Position numbers and translations under genes: made by a program
Part shown: positions 9,935 through 19,000 of the stretch, one piece after another
Layout: the number at the start of each line of letters is the position of its first letter
How positions within the stretch are numbered: the stretch's first letter is position 1
The notes under the pieces: model-generated
Told to the model about the DNA's origin: nothing
Seen by the model: the letters and a program-made list of their open reading frames with translations, nothing else
Databases searched by the model: none
Assembly (NCBI RefSeq): GCF_011064285.1
Contig: NZ_CP049331.1
Coordinates: 2,976,001-3,040,000, forward strand
Reading direction: 5' to 3'
Source: Vibrio ziniensis
Lineage (GTDB): Bacteria; Pseudomonadota; Gammaproteobacteria; Enterobacterales; Vibrionaceae
DNA: 64,000 nucleotides

Positions 9935-10105
9935 ATGCCATCCTAGATAAAAATAAGATCAAACTGAGCATCGGTAGAACAGCGAATAGGCGTCAAACGC
10001 AAACACGCATTCATTCGTCCCTGAAGCTCCGCCGAGCCATCCATGGCTCAGAGGGTTTGCTTATCGACGCCTATTCACTGATCAGGAAATTATCCAGAAT
10101 GGTAT
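9935..10105. mobile_element. full-length MITE-like fold-back element, 171 bp
   Basis: Ends are 16-base imperfect inverted repeats: ATGCCATCCTAGATAA on the left; ATACCATTCTGGATAA is the complement of the right end. Further in, GAATAGGCGTC on the left pairs with GACGCCTATTC on the right, and the centre has the palindrome GAGCCATCCATGGCTC. There is no ORF. Partial copies at 6189, 13333 and 57502 share the same blocks. The flanks were not clear enough to define a target duplication. Confidence 0.8.
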
Positions 10106-10112
10106 AACGCAC

Positions 10113-10158
10113 TTCTCCTCCCCCTTTACAAAGGGAAGCTGGTGAGGTTGCTTTCACT
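10113..10158. repeat. degenerate A unit
   Basis: CTCCTCCCCCTTTACAAAGG followed by a diverged tail GCTGGTGAGGTTGCTTTCACT. It lies directly downstream of the yjaH-like gene stop on the other strand. Confidence 0.65.
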
Positions 10159-10172
10159 GATATTTGAAAAAA

Positions 10173-10859
10173 TCAGTCAATCAAATTAGGGCGTTCAACA
10201 CAATCGTAGTCATCGTCAGCGAGAATTAATAACTCGTCGATATAAACCGTGTTGTTGCGGATTTTGCCAAGAAAGCCGATGTAGTTATCGAGACTAGATA
10301 AGCGGCTCATGACAAAGCTAGGCAGCGTATTATTAAACTCAACCTCTGTGTAATCTTTCCCATTGCACAGTTCAAACGTGGTTCCATCCCAAAAACCCTG
10401 AAGCAGCTCTAAGCCTTTCTTATTCTGGTCTTTAGTCATATTGCCGATCGATTCGGCTTCTAACACATAACGTTCTAACTGCCCTTCATTCAGAGGGAGG
10501 ATCTTTTTCTCGACTCGGTATTGCTGATAAACAGCTTCACCATCTTTATTAAAGCGGACATGTACCGTGTATGGCACGAGTTCCCCAGCTTTGAGTTGCT
10601 CGCCCTTACGGACAACTTCACGCACATTCCCTTCGTCCCAACGGTAAGACGTTTCATACCAGCCATTCGTCTCTGAAGTAACATGATCAGCCGCAGACAC
10701 GGATTGCGAGGTACTTTCAGTGAACCAGTAGTAGTGAGTAGTATCACTTACCCGTTGGCCACCAGAATAATGGGACTGTTTACTGAAATTAGATGTAGCG
10801 GAGGATGAACATCCAACTACCATAGCGGTAGTGATAAGAGAGAGAAGAATTTTTTTCAT
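10173..10859 (-). CDS. yjaH: DUF1481 family lipoprotein (YjaH)
   Basis: A 228-residue putative lipoprotein with signal peptide MKKILLSLITTAMVVGC (lipobox VVGC). The mature part is a single domain rich in aromatic and charged residues with no known catalytic motif. The assignment rests mainly on synteny: in E. coli and Vibrio, yjaH follows hupA, and here it starts 41 bp after the hupA stop. Family function is unknown. The hupA terminator T tract runs up to the ATG, so expression probably depends on read-through or a cryptic promoter inside the 41-bp gap. Confidence 0.8.
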   Translation of the reverse strand: MKKILLSLITTAMVVGCSSSATSNFSKQSHYSGGQRVSDTTHYYWFTESTSQSVSAADHVTSETNGWYETSYRWDEGNVREVVRKGEQLKAGELVPYTVHVRFNKDGEAVYQQYRVEKKILPLNEGQLERYVLEAESIGNMTKDQNKKGLELLQGFWDGTTFELCNGKDYTEVEFNNTLPSFVMSRLSSLDNYIGFLGKIRNNTVYIDELLILADDDYDCVERPNLID

Positions 10860-10892
10860 AAAAAGAACGCCGAGATAGAACCACCTCGGCGT
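10860..10892 (-). terminator. hupA terminator / attenuator before yjaH
   Basis: Stem ACGCCGAG / CTCGGCGT with a 10-base loop, read on the minus strand and followed by TCTTTTT, which abuts the yjaH ATG. It should end most hupA transcripts and let a fraction enter yjaH. Confidence 0.85.
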
Positions 10893-10900
10893 AGTATAGA

Positions 10901-11173
10901 TTACTTAATAGAATCTTTCAGTGCTTTACCTGCCACGAATGCAGGAACGTTTGCTGCAGCGATTTGAATCTCAGCACCAGTTTTTGGGTTACGGCCAGTG
11001 CGAGCTGCACGATGATTTACTTTGAATGTACCAAAACCAATTAGTTGAACTTGGTCACCATCTTTTAGTGCACCTTCAACTGCGCCTAGAGTCGCTTCAA
11101 GAGCAGCTTTTGCTTGAGCTTTAGATAGGTCTGCTTTTTCTGCGATAAAGTCGATTAATTGGGTCTTGTTCAT
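10901..11173 (-). CDS. hupA: DNA-binding protein HU-alpha
   Basis: Small basic nucleoid protein that bends and wraps DNA without sequence specificity. The 90-residue length is canonical, with [20 protein letters not shown] at the N-terminus and the beta-arm signature [18 protein letters not shown] spanning residues 46-63. It has a GGGAA ribosome binding site before the ATG. About 277 bp of non-coding sequence upstream holds its promoter. Downstream is a strong terminator and then yjaH, as in E. coli. Confidence 0.98.
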   Translation of the reverse strand: MNKTQLIDFIAEKADLSKAQAKAALEATLGAVEGALKDGDQVQLIGFGTFKVNHRAARTGRNPKTGAEIQIAAANVPAFVAGKALKDSIK

Positions 11174-11450
11174 TAGTTTTCCCTTCTGGATAGGTTATCG
11201 AATTCAGTTCACTCTAAAGCATAAGTGCCCTAGCTGGCAAAGGTTTGTCATGCAACTTCTGCTTAAATGACTTAGTTTTAACCATAATCTGAGCTTCAAC
11301 TCACAATTTGCTTTAAAGACTAAGCAAGTACAGACAGGATTAACACCAATATGCTATGACGCCGCATAAAGCTTAGTGATACAAGCAACAATAAGTATCT
11401 GGTGTCGAAATACAAATTCGACGACCAAAATTTATTTAACTCTTATTAAA

Positions 11451-11723
11451 CTATTTAACCCTGACCAAACTATGAGTTTGCTGACCCACATGAAAAGTAC
11501 GCACTTGAGACACCCGCATACTTTCCACTTGTTCTAACATCGGTAAGCTATATTGACGACGTTTCATCCATTGTAGGGGTTCTTGAAAACTGTCTTCGTT
11601 AATCACGAACGACTCATCTTTCAATTTTGACTCAGACACTCTGACGACCCAGATACGCGAACGAAAATCCAGCGCTTGCACCAGAGCCTCTTTTATCCGA
11701 GCAACACTCTTCAACCAATACAT
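11451..11723 (-). CDS. hypothetical protein coupled to yjaG
   Basis: A 90-residue basic protein (start MYWLKSVARIKEALVQALDF) with no recognised domain, signal peptide or membrane segment. Its ATG lies 2 bases after the yjaG stop (TAAGCATG), so translation is probably coupled. Position between yjaG and hupA suggests a conserved Vibrio accessory gene. Function unknown; the close spacing is the main evidence that it is real. Confidence 0.7.
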   Translation of the reverse strand: MYWLKSVARIKEALVQALDFRSRIWVVRVSESKLKDESFVINEDSFQEPLQWMKRRQYSLPMLEQVESMRVSQVRTFHVGQQTHSLVRVK

Positions 11724-11725
11724 GC

Positions 11726-12319
11726 TTATAGCGCAACACCAATATTGCTGACCCCTTCTTCACGCAGTTCTTGGCGTAAATCTTTGATCAAATCAATGTC
11801 ACGACCTTCGGTCTCACGTAGCGGACGATAGATAGCCCATTGCACATCCCACTCCGCACAAACCGCTTCGTTCTGTTTTTGATTGTCGTTAGTGATCTCT
11901 TCACCCGTTTGCGCTTCTTCTAACTGCGCCACCGTCATTACCGAAATTTGGCTTACTTCAAGCATATTTTCGAACAGGTAATCACGATCCAATAGACCAT
12001 GAAGCAGAGTTGACAGCGCCACACAGGCATCAATCGCAGGAAAAACAGCATACATATCGAAATCTTCAGCATTTGGGATCAGCTCTTCCAGCTTCTCCAA
12101 CTGATGCTCAAAATTCACTTTTGCGGTTTTGACGGTTAACTGTTCCCAAACACTATCAAGAATGTCGCGATAAACACGAGCATCACCAAATTCAGTATTT
12201 TCACAAAACATGGCATAGTTAGGGTACATACGCTCACACAAACAAGCCATAAACGTAATTTGTTGCCAAGGTTCAAACTTCTCAAGACGAACCTGTACAG
12301 GATTTTGCAGCATAAGCAC
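11726..12319 (-). CDS. yjaG: YjaG family protein (DUF416)
   Basis: A 197-residue cytoplasmic protein of the DUF416 family, almost entirely helical, with the family-type opening VRLEKFEPWQQITFMACLCERMYPNY. In E. coli yjaG sits next to hupA; the same arrangement here supports the name. No enzymatic activity is established for the family. It is the first gene of a two-gene transcript with the 90-residue protein. The divergent hydroxyacid dehydrogenase gene starts 66 bp away, so the two share a short promoter region. Confidence 0.85.
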   Translation of the reverse strand: MLMLQNPVQVRLEKFEPWQQITFMACLCERMYPNYAMFCENTEFGDARVYRDILDSVWEQLTVKTAKVNFEHQLEKLEELIPNAEDFDMYAVFPAIDACVALSTLLHGLLDRDYLFENMLEVSQISVMTVAQLEEAQTGEEITNDNQKQNEAVCAEWDVQWAIYRPLRETEGRDIDLIKDLRQELREEGVSNIGVAL

Positions 12320-12385
12320 TCAACCGTTGAGGAAAATAGACAGCGGAAGTGTACTGGATAAACTACGGGGAAAAAAGCCGCTGTT

Positions 12386-13312
12386 ATGAACAATTTCACT
12401 CACAAGCTTTATATTTTGACGGAACAAAATGATGTCTATCGCCAACATATCGAATCACATCAGTTAGAAGACTTAGAGATCACCGAAGACAGAGCGCAAG
12501 CCTCAATACTGCTCGCTGCGCCACCCATGGCGGCTAAGTGTCTTGACCAGTTCCCTAACTTAGAATGGCTACAATCGGCTTTTGCCGGTGTGGATGCCCT
12601 CATCGCTCCCCACATGCGCCAAGATTACGAACTGACTAATGTCAAAGGCATCTTTGGTCAACAGATTGCTGAATACGTGCTGGGCTATATGATCAGCCAT
12701 TACCGCCATTTCCCTACTTATCAGGGCCAACAACAGCAACAACAGTGGCAGCAACACTTTTACCAATCCTTAGATAGCAAAGTGATGCTGATTTTGGGCA
12801 CAGGCTCGATAGGCGCTCACCTGTCGAATGTGGCTGCCAGCTTTGGTCTTAAAATCATTGGAATTAACAGTACCGGCATTCCAGCCAAAAACGGCGTGTT
12901 TCATGAGACTTACCATATCAACGAACTGCAAAGTGCCATGCAACAAGCAGATGTCGTGGTCAACACGTTACCGAATACGCCACGCACTAAAGGATTACTC
13001 AATAAAATCACACTCGGTTACTGCAAAAATGCGCTGCTGTTTAACGTTGGACGCGGCGCAATACTGGTTGAAGAAGAGTTGATCCCTTCCATCGAAGCCG
13101 GCCATATTCAACACGCGTTTCTCGATGTATTTATCAGCGAGCCTTTAGCAGCGGAACACCCATTTTGGTTACACAGTGGCATAACTGTAACACCGCATAT
13201 TGCCGCGCTCAGTTTTCCTCATCAGGTGGTGGATATTTTTGCCCACAACTTCCGTTTGTGGCGCGATGGCTTCCAACTCGAAAATCGCATTGATTTTGAG
13301 AAAGGCTACTAA
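12386..13312 (+). CDS. D-2-hydroxyacid dehydrogenase family protein
   Basis: A 308-residue NAD(P)-dependent 2-hydroxyacid dehydrogenase of the GhrA-like branch. It has the dinucleotide-binding GTGSIGAHL near residue 138, the NVGRGAILVEEEL motif near 230, and the substrate-binding/catalytic Arg, Glu and His at the expected places (NVGRG, FISEPL, TPHIAALSF). The likely reaction is reduction of glyoxylate or another 2-oxoacid; the true substrate cannot be read from sequence. A poly-Gln stretch near residue 115 is a local low-complexity insertion in a surface loop. Monocistronic; a partial MITE-like copy lies after the stop. Confidence 0.88.
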   Translation: MNNFTHKLYILTEQNDVYRQHIESHQLEDLEITEDRAQASILLAAPPMAAKCLDQFPNLEWLQSAFAGVDALIAPHMRQDYELTNVKGIFGQQIAEYVLGYMISHYRHFPTYQGQQQQQQWQQHFYQSLDSKVMLILGTGSIGAHLSNVAASFGLKIIGINSTGIPAKNGVFHETYHINELQSAMQQADVVVNTLPNTPRTKGLLNKITLGYCKNALLFNVGRGAILVEEELIPSIEAGHIQHAFLDVFISEPLAAEHPFWLHSGITVTPHIAALSFPHQVVDIFAHNFRLWRDGFQLENRIDFEKGY

Positions 13313-13332
13313 TTTTCTGAGAAAGATGACTA

Positions 13333-13421
13333 ATACCATCCTAGATAAAAATATGATCAGACTGAGCATCGACGAGCAGCGAATGGGCGTCAAACACAAA
13401 CGCGCATTCATTCGTCGCTGA
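13333..13421. mobile_element. left half of the MITE-like element
   Basis: ATACCATCCTAGATAAAAAT through GCGAATGGGCGTC and CATTCATTCGTC, matching the left arm of the copy at 9935. The right arm is absent, so this copy is truncated. Confidence 0.75.
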
Positions 13422-13454
13422 GAAAAGCGACTCACCTGTTATTAAAGGTTACCA

Positions 13455-14024
13455 ATGCTAGAACCGCTGCTGAAACAAATCCGAGCTTGTGATGTGTGTA
13501 CTCACTCACTTCCACTAGGCGCGAACCCTGTTATTCAAGCTCATCGCGCAGCGAAACTGCTGATCATTGGTCAAGCGCCGGGCATTAAGGTTCATCAGAC
13601 ATCCATTCCCTGGAATGATGCCAGTGGTCTTAGACTGAGAAGCTGGCTAGATATTGATAGCGACACTTTCTACAATCCACACCACGTCGCTATCATGCCA
13701 ATGGGGCTTTGTTATCCAGGTAAAGGGAATAGTGGAGACCTGCCACCAAGAAAAGAGTGCGCACCACTGTGGCATCAAAGCGTACTGGCAGAACTGCCTA
13801 ATATAGAAATGACATTACTGATTGGGCAATATGCGCAAAATTATTATCTGCAAGACAAACCCAGTACTCTGACAGAAACGGTCAAACAGTGGCATAAGTG
13901 GGCTCCGAAATATCTGCCCTTACCTCACCCATCGCCACGTAACAGCTTATGGCTGAAAAACAACCCTTGGTTTGAAAACGAAGTGATCGCTTATATAAGA
14001 GAACGAGTTCATCGGGTTATTTAG
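13455..14024 (+). CDS. uracil-DNA glycosylase family protein
   Basis: A 189-residue protein of the UDG superfamily. Motif 1 is IGQAPG near residue 38, and motif 2 is the LPHPSPRN stretch near residue 157. An N-terminal CDVC pair resembles half of the iron-sulfur ligands of family 4 enzymes, but the other two cysteines are not evident, so a cluster is doubtful. A base-excision or nucleic-acid-related role is an inference from the fold; some family members have lost activity. An AAAGG-type binding site precedes the ATG. Monocistronic. Confidence 0.82.
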   Translation: MLEPLLKQIRACDVCTHSLPLGANPVIQAHRAAKLLIIGQAPGIKVHQTSIPWNDASGLRLRSWLDIDSDTFYNPHHVAIMPMGLCYPGKGNSGDLPPRKECAPLWHQSVLAELPNIEMTLLIGQYAQNYYLQDKPSTLTETVKQWHKWAPKYLPLPHPSPRNSLWLKNNPWFENEVIAYIRERVHRVI

Positions 14025-14328
14025 CCGCTTTTTGTTCAAGCTAGATAACTAAGAGCATTCACTCTATTTATAGCTAATAGCGAATACCATCAGAATTCTC
14101 TCCTTCCGACGAGGTCCCCATTCCTATTGTTTTGATTTAAAAAAGCAATCAACCCTCAAGTTTTGACCAAGAATTGACCTAAAACTTTCAGTTTGCATAC
14201 ATTTTGAGACAAAAAATCTGATCGTTGTCATAAAAATGTGATCCCGTACCAAAAAACAAATTCCCATACAAAACGATGGATATAAGATACAAAGTCGGAT
14301 TAGTAAATGAAAAAGAGTGAATATATCA
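14025..14328. other. non-coding upstream region of the envelope operon
   Basis: About 300 bp, AT-rich. It contains the presumed promoter of the lipoprotein/lytic-transglycosylase operon that follows. An ATACCATCAGAATTC stretch at 14085 faintly resembles a MITE end but has no partner. Confidence 0.4.
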
Positions 14329-15303
14329 ATGCTGGCAATGAACAAGATCCTATTCGTGTGCTCTATGAGCCTCACACTATTGGCTTGTCAATCAACGAAC
14401 TCTCCCGATTGGTATAATGCTCCACCAACCAATGACCCCAATTATCTTGTTTCTGTCGGCCAAGGCCGCAGCTTAGATCAAGCAAAAAAATCCGCTCTTA
14501 ACCAAATCAACGCCCAGCTGTGGACCCAAATCGACTCTTCATTTTCATCCCGTGACGTATACCAGAGCAGCAATGCAGCTTCCTCATCGTCTTCTCTAGT
14601 CGACAGCAAAATCAACAGCAAAACAGCAACCGTCACGTTTACCGATATCGAGTACCCACTAATCGATAAAAATGATATTGCCTACTACGTTCAGGCCAAG
14701 GTAAAGCGAGAATCGGTCATTAAACAGCTTCAGGCTGACATTAAACAAGTCAACCAACAAGCTGAGCAGCAGTTACAAAAGCTGCAACATCAAGACTCAC
14801 TTATCTGGTGGTTAGAAAACCGCGAATTAGTCAAACAAGCCGAGCTTATTGCTGTACGTCAGTCGATGCTACGTGCGATGGAAGTTAACGACATACCTAC
14901 AGCACCTCACATGGAAACACTGGCGGCAGCCGTATCGAAGACTCAATCCAGTCTGGTTATCCGACTGAATAACTCAAAATCCGATCAAAAAGCAGCAGAG
15001 CTACTGGCTGAAAAATTCTCTGTTGAAGGCGTCAAAACCTCGCTCAAAAACACCTCTCAAGCAACACATCATTTACGTATGAGCACTGAAGTCAGAAAAA
15101 GTATGGTTGGCGATGCTTTCATCACCACCCAGCTAACCACACTTACACTTCAAGGCCGCCAAGGCAATACGCTCGCCAGCAACGAAATCATTTCAAGTGG
15201 TAATTCTTTAACAAACTACTCTCTGTCAAAAGAGGGAGCACAAAGACATTTCGCAGAAATCGTCGAAACCCAGGGGTTATGGAAATCTCTAGGGATTAAA
15301 TAA
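14329..15303 (+). CDS. LPP20-family-like lipoprotein
   Basis: A 324-residue lipoprotein with signal peptide ending in LTLLAC (lipobox). The mature N-terminal half (PDWYNAPPTNDPNYLVSVGQGRSLDQAKKSALNQI) is the LPP20-type fold found in FlgP and related outer-membrane lipoproteins. A Gln/Lys-rich helical region follows, probably a coiled coil (residues 130-165), then a second domain. The start is ambiguous between GTG 14317, ATG 14329 and ATG 14338; all give the same lipoprotein. First gene of an envelope operon; the next ATG is about 25 bp downstream. Confidence 0.75.
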   Translation: MLAMNKILFVCSMSLTLLACQSTNSPDWYNAPPTNDPNYLVSVGQGRSLDQAKKSALNQINAQLWTQIDSSFSSRDVYQSSNAASSSSSLVDSKINSKTATVTFTDIEYPLIDKNDIAYYVQAKVKRESVIKQLQADIKQVNQQAEQQLQKLQHQDSLIWWLENRELVKQAELIAVRQSMLRAMEVNDIPTAPHMETLAAAVSKTQSSLVIRLNNSKSDQKAAELLAEKFSVEGVKTSLKNTSQATHHLRMSTEVRKSMVGDAFITTQLTTLTLQGRQGNTLASNEIISSGNSLTNYSLSKEGAQRHFAEIVETQGLWKSLGIK

Positions 15304-15328
15304 CAAAAAATACAATATGGAGTTGTCT

Positions 15329-16330
15329 ATGATGTTTAAAAAAGGTGCAGTGGCGCTAGGCTTAACTGTGATTCTCGCAGGGTGTGCATCAGACCCAGAA
15401 AGAGTGTGCTTACCGGATCAAGCCGTGCCTATTGCAGAAGCTTCGGTTCCAGCTAAATCAAGTGAAGATCGCAAAGTTATCGTGTTACCGGTTGATTTTG
15501 AATTCAAAGACAGTGCACAGAAAAAACTGCAGTCTGTTATTCGTAACTCTTTGGAAAGCCAAGTGGTATCAAGCGGTACTAACCTAGTTGACCGTAAAAT
15601 TGCGGACAAACTCAAAGGTGAAATCAAACTGGCTGAGCAAAGCGGTCGCTACAACAAAAAAGGCGTGCCAATTGCCGACCTTGCCGTGCTAACTGAAGTG
15701 ACCAGCAGCGACCTTACATACAGCTACTCAGAATCGTATACCTATAAAGATAAGAAAGGTAAAACCCACCGAGTTCCTGCGAAATGTAGCTTCAAAGTAG
15801 AAGTAAACGCGATCGCCAAAGTGGTTACTTTGCCAGATATGAGCCTAGTGAGCCGTATTGAACTGACAGGCGACCACAGAAAAAGTACCGAAACCAAGAG
15901 AAGTGATTGCCCAATCACTAACGCAGGTTACGAAGGCTTAGCGACGAAAGCAGCAGCAGAAGCTGTTGAACACAATCCAAAGATCAAACAACTACTTGCA
16001 GCAACAGCACCGGTTCTTGAACTGCGCCAATGTGACGATATTAGCATGGTGAAAATTGCCATCGGTTCAGACAAAAAAGTACAACCAGATGCCAAAGTGG
16101 CGTTCTCTACCGCTATTAAAAACAGCGAAGGTGAGATAGAAACGTTTGCAGTGGGTGAAGGTAAAGTAGTGAACATTCCAAGCCATGGTATTAAACCAAA
16201 ATATTCATGGGTAGGCATCGATGAAGAAACCGCACTGAAAATCCAAAAAGGTGACGCTGCGAAGATTATTCCAGACACCTGTAAAGGCTTCCTAGACTTT
16301 GAATGTAAAATTGTTAACTCGGACTTCTAA
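15329..16330 (+). CDS. lipoprotein with CsgG/LpoB-like domain
   Basis: A 333-residue lipoprotein (MMFKKGAVALGLTVILAGC, lipobox ILAGC). Residues about 40-215 read like the CsgG/LpoB fold: a short strand KVIVLPVDF, a helix QSVIRNSLESQVVSSG, then LVDRKIADKLKGEIKLAEQ. This fold occurs in curli secretion and in activators of penicillin-binding proteins. ATG 15329 was preferred over 15317 because GGAG lies 6 bases upstream. Flanking LPP20-type lipoproteins and a lytic transglycosylase suggest an envelope or murein-related role, which is inference. Confidence 0.72.
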   Translation: MMFKKGAVALGLTVILAGCASDPERVCLPDQAVPIAEASVPAKSSEDRKVIVLPVDFEFKDSAQKKLQSVIRNSLESQVVSSGTNLVDRKIADKLKGEIKLAEQSGRYNKKGVPIADLAVLTEVTSSDLTYSYSESYTYKDKKGKTHRVPAKCSFKVEVNAIAKVVTLPDMSLVSRIELTGDHRKSTETKRSDCPITNAGYEGLATKAAAEAVEHNPKIKQLLAATAPVLELRQCDDISMVKIAIGSDKKVQPDAKVAFSTAIKNSEGEIETFAVGEGKVVNIPSHGIKPKYSWVGIDEETALKIQKGDAAKIIPDTCKGFLDFECKIVNSDF

Positions 16331-16333
16331 ACC

Positions 16334-16933
16334 ATGAAAAAAACACTACTTATCAGCGCTATGGTGGTTGGCCTAGCAGCATGTAACAGCACTCAAACTG
16401 TTGAACAAGCGGAAAAATTCGCACCTTGTACTTTCCCAGACGCACCAACAGCGGAAGCACCAGCGTGGATCTGCGATGTAATGCCGAAAGATTTGGCAGC
16501 GGGCGCAATGGGCTACGCCAAGAAAAGTGCCGCAGGTATGAGCGTAATGCGTAAAGTGGCAGTCAACGATGCGCGCGTACAGTTAGCAGCGCAATTCCAA
16601 ACTGACGTAAACAACATGTTCAAGCAAGCGATTGAAAGCAATGTCAGCACCACAACGGAACTTGGCCAAGTTGAAAATGTAATGGAAACATTTGAAAACG
16701 TAACCAAAAACGTAGTGACTCGCAGCCTTTCTAACAGCAAGCTGATCGTAAGCCAAGTCAGCCCTGCAGGTGGTTTATACGTGTTAGTCGGTATGGATAA
16801 AGAAGCCTACCAAGCAAACGTAAACCAAGTGGTTGAAAGCGCATCAAAAGAAGCAAGCTTATGGAACCAATTCAATAGTGAAAAAGCCGCGGAAGATCTA
16901 AACAACGCGCTTAACTCATTGAAAACGATGTAA
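16334..16933 (+). CDS. LPP20-family lipoprotein
   Basis: A 199-residue lipoprotein (MKKTLLISAMVVGLAAC, lipobox LAAC). The segment PAWICDVMPKDLAAGAMGYAKKSAAGMSVMRKVAVNDARVQLA is the characteristic LPP20 core, close to FlgP. It starts 3 bp after the preceding stop codon, so the two are translationally coupled. Together with the preceding two lipoproteins it forms a three-lipoprotein set. FlgP is an outer-membrane flagellar component in Vibrio; no flagellar genes are nearby here, so that role is not claimed. Confidence 0.82.
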   Translation: MKKTLLISAMVVGLAACNSTQTVEQAEKFAPCTFPDAPTAEAPAWICDVMPKDLAAGAMGYAKKSAAGMSVMRKVAVNDARVQLAAQFQTDVNNMFKQAIESNVSTTTELGQVENVMETFENVTKNVVTRSLSNSKLIVSQVSPAGGLYVLVGMDKEAYQANVNQVVESASKEASLWNQFNSEKAAEDLNNALNSLKTM

Positions 16934-16972
16934 GCAAAACAAAGCAGGGATTCACACTTGCCGCTGTTTTTA

Positions 16973-17016
16973 TCTCCTCCCCTTTTCAAGGGGAGGTTGG
17001 GTGGGGTTGCTTCCAC
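16973..17016. repeat. single A unit inside the envelope operon
   Basis: CTCCTCCCCTTTTCAAGGGG with tail AGGTTGGGTGGGGTTGCTTCC, in the 150-bp gap between the LPP20 lipoprotein and the transglycosylase gene. No B partner is present. It would form a stable hairpin in the polycistronic messenger. Confidence 0.85.
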
Positions 17017-17083
17017 AACCGTTAAAAACTGCAGTGAAAGATCCCTGTTTTTTAAGCTTTAAATACTTAGGCTAGGAACCTGC

Positions 17084-18817
17084 ATGCGATTATTCAACAA
17101 AACCATTATTGCCCTTTCACTGCTGACCTTGTTCTCCCCTAGTTTCGCTGCAAACAAGGACGCTTTTGCAGAACTGGATCAAGCAACCCAAAAAGCGAAG
17201 CGCTCTCAGAGTGAAATTAATCAAGAGTTTATTGACTACATCAATCATCGCCTAGATGAGTATGAAAAGTGGCGTGAAGACTATACAAAACAATTGGATG
17301 AGCAGAGAAAAGAGCTGATCAACCAATGGGGTAGCGCTGAGATTTCAGACAAAACAACCGACGTCGAATACAGCTCTGACGATACCGTCAAGAAAGTAAT
17401 CGACTACGATAACAATACGGCGACAGTTTCCGTATTGGTGGATGCTTCCGTCTCCGAAGCCCAGGCAAAACAGCTGATTAAGAAAGCTCAGCTTGCTGAT
17501 GGCATCACCTTTGATCCGCGAATGGCCCAAGTAAGCGAAGAATCCGTCAATTACTCCAAACAGCGTGAAGATCAGGAAAGAACGTTCATTCTGCAACAAA
17601 CCCAGCAGCAGATGAACGAATACGATATTCAGGCTGAGCGCCTAATCTCAGCCAATACAGGTATTCCTGACGAATTTATCTATCAACGTGCGCACAACAA
17701 AAAGATGGCGCTGATAGAAGAAGCGAAAAAACGCATGCTCGTGGTTAGCCGCTTGTATCAAGCTAAGCGTCAGCAACTGGAAGGAACGGCTCAAGCTGAA
17801 CCAAAACCAGCAAGCCATACCCTTGCTAAACCGGCAGTAGCTAAACCGGTAGTAACTAAACCAGCAGTAGAAAAACCTGCGGCTCAAGCCGTTGAGAAAG
17901 CGAGCGAACAAACCGCACAAACACTGGATCCGCAAAAAACAGGGGCTCCGCAAAAAACAGCTAAGCCGATAGTTGCCGAACCAAGTACAGCAGCAAACGA
18001 AAGTGCTCTAGCGAAAACCGCTGTACCCGTTGTTGAACAACCGCTCGTGACAGAAGAGAAACCTGTTGAGTCAACCGCAGTTGAATCTGCGCAAGTAGAA
18101 CCTGCGCAACTAGAACCCGTAAGCACAGATGCAGCCATCGCTGTCGCCCAAGTTGAAACACCGGTAACCGATGCGCTGCCAGTTGAAGAAGTAGCGGCTA
18201 ACGATGAACCCGCACCAGTAGCGAAAAAAGTCATCAGCTACAAAATCAGCTTACCGAATAACAACCTAGCGAAGCGAGCGAGCCAGTATCAGCCAATGGC
18301 ACTGCAAGAAAGTGACAAATGGTCAGTAGACCCTGCCCTTGTAATGGCGATTATGCACAGTGAATCGGCATTCCGCCCAGATGCGAAATCGCACGTTCCG
18401 GCATTTGGTTTAATGCAGATCGTTCCTTCTTCTGCGGGTCGTGATGTCAATAAACAAGTGCGTAATATCGACGCGCCAATGGAAGAGAGCGACCTCTATC
18501 AGCCGCCTATCAACGTAGAAACAGGTACTGCCTACTTACACATCTTAAATGATAAGTATCTGAGCAATATCAAAGATGATAAGAGCAGACTCTACTGTAC
18601 GATTGCGGCCTATAACACAGGGGCTGGCAACGTGGCTCGAGCGTTTAACAGCAATCGCTCCACCAATATTCAAACCGCTTCAGAAAAGATTAATAGCATG
18701 ACGCCTGATCAGGTCTACACGCAGTTAATCAAAAACTTGCCTTACGATGAAACGAAAAACTACCTAAAGAAAGTTTCGTCACGTATGGCGTTATACCAAC
18801 CTGAAAATGCATTGTGA
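17084..18817 (+). CDS. MltC-like lytic transglycosylase with long linker
   Basis: Exported murein lytic transglycosylase, 577 residues. A type I signal peptide ends near SPSFA-A, with no lipobox, unlike E. coli MltC. Residues 25-160 match the MltC N-terminal domain (about DYINHRLDEYEKWREDYTKQ). A roughly 180-residue low-complexity linker rich in Ala, Pro, Val, Glu and Lys (AKPAVAKPVVTKPAVEKPA) follows; the C-terminal SLT domain (from about 405) has the catalytic Glu in HSESAFRP, then GLMQIVPSSAG and AAYNTGAGN. The linker makes it about 200 residues longer than MltC and may span the periplasm or the murein. Confidence 0.88.
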   Translation: MRLFNKTIIALSLLTLFSPSFAANKDAFAELDQATQKAKRSQSEINQEFIDYINHRLDEYEKWREDYTKQLDEQRKELINQWGSAEISDKTTDVEYSSDDTVKKVIDYDNNTATVSVLVDASVSEAQAKQLIKKAQLADGITFDPRMAQVSEESVNYSKQREDQERTFILQQTQQQMNEYDIQAERLISANTGIPDEFIYQRAHNKKMALIEEAKKRMLVVSRLYQAKRQQLEGTAQAEPKPASHTLAKPAVAKPVVTKPAVEKPAAQAVEKASEQTAQTLDPQKTGAPQKTAKPIVAEPSTAANESALAKTAVPVVEQPLVTEEKPVESTAVESAQVEPAQLEPVSTDAAIAVAQVETPVTDALPVEEVAANDEPAPVAKKVISYKISLPNNNLAKRASQYQPMALQESDKWSVDPALVMAIMHSESAFRPDAKSHVPAFGLMQIVPSSAGRDVNKQVRNIDAPMEESDLYQPPINVETGTAYLHILNDKYLSNIKDDKSRLYCTIAAYNTGAGNVARAFNSNRSTNIQTASEKINSMTPDQVYTQLIKNLPYDETKNYLKKVSSRMALYQPENAL

Positions 18818-18824
18818 GGTATCG

Positions 18825-18995
18825 ATGCTACGTATCCTTTCCTTATTACTGATCGTTACCGGTATTTACATCGGCGTACAGTATAAAGAACCAATATTGG
18901 AACTGTTAGGCCAGGACTCTTTAGATAAAGTTGAAAATCTATTGAACGATGGAAAAGAAGCTCTCATTAATAAAATGGAAGAAGTGCAGGGTTAA
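18825..18995 (+). CDS. small membrane protein, unknown function
   Basis: A 56-residue protein: one hydrophobic N-terminal segment (RILSLLLIVTGIYIGV) and a charged helical tail. ATG 18825 was preferred to 18807 because GAGG lies 5 bases before it and because the shorter form overlaps less with the transglycosylase gene, which ends at 18817. It is part of the envelope operon and the next gene starts 5 bp downstream. Nothing in the sequence indicates a function. Confidence 0.7.
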   Translation: MLRILSLLLIVTGIYIGVQYKEPILELLGQDSLDKVENLLNDGKEALINKMEEVQG

Positions 18996-19000
18996 CAACT

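Noticed and set aside
12569..12766. Minus-strand Leu-rich ORF in the hydroxyacid dehydrogenase gene
   Set aside because: Antisense of the poly-Gln (CAA/CAG) stretch; the apparent membrane segment is an artefact.
16807..17016. Minus-strand ORF over the 16934-17083 gap
   Set aside because: It runs across the end of the LPP20 gene antisense, and its start is inside an A repeat; no coding features.
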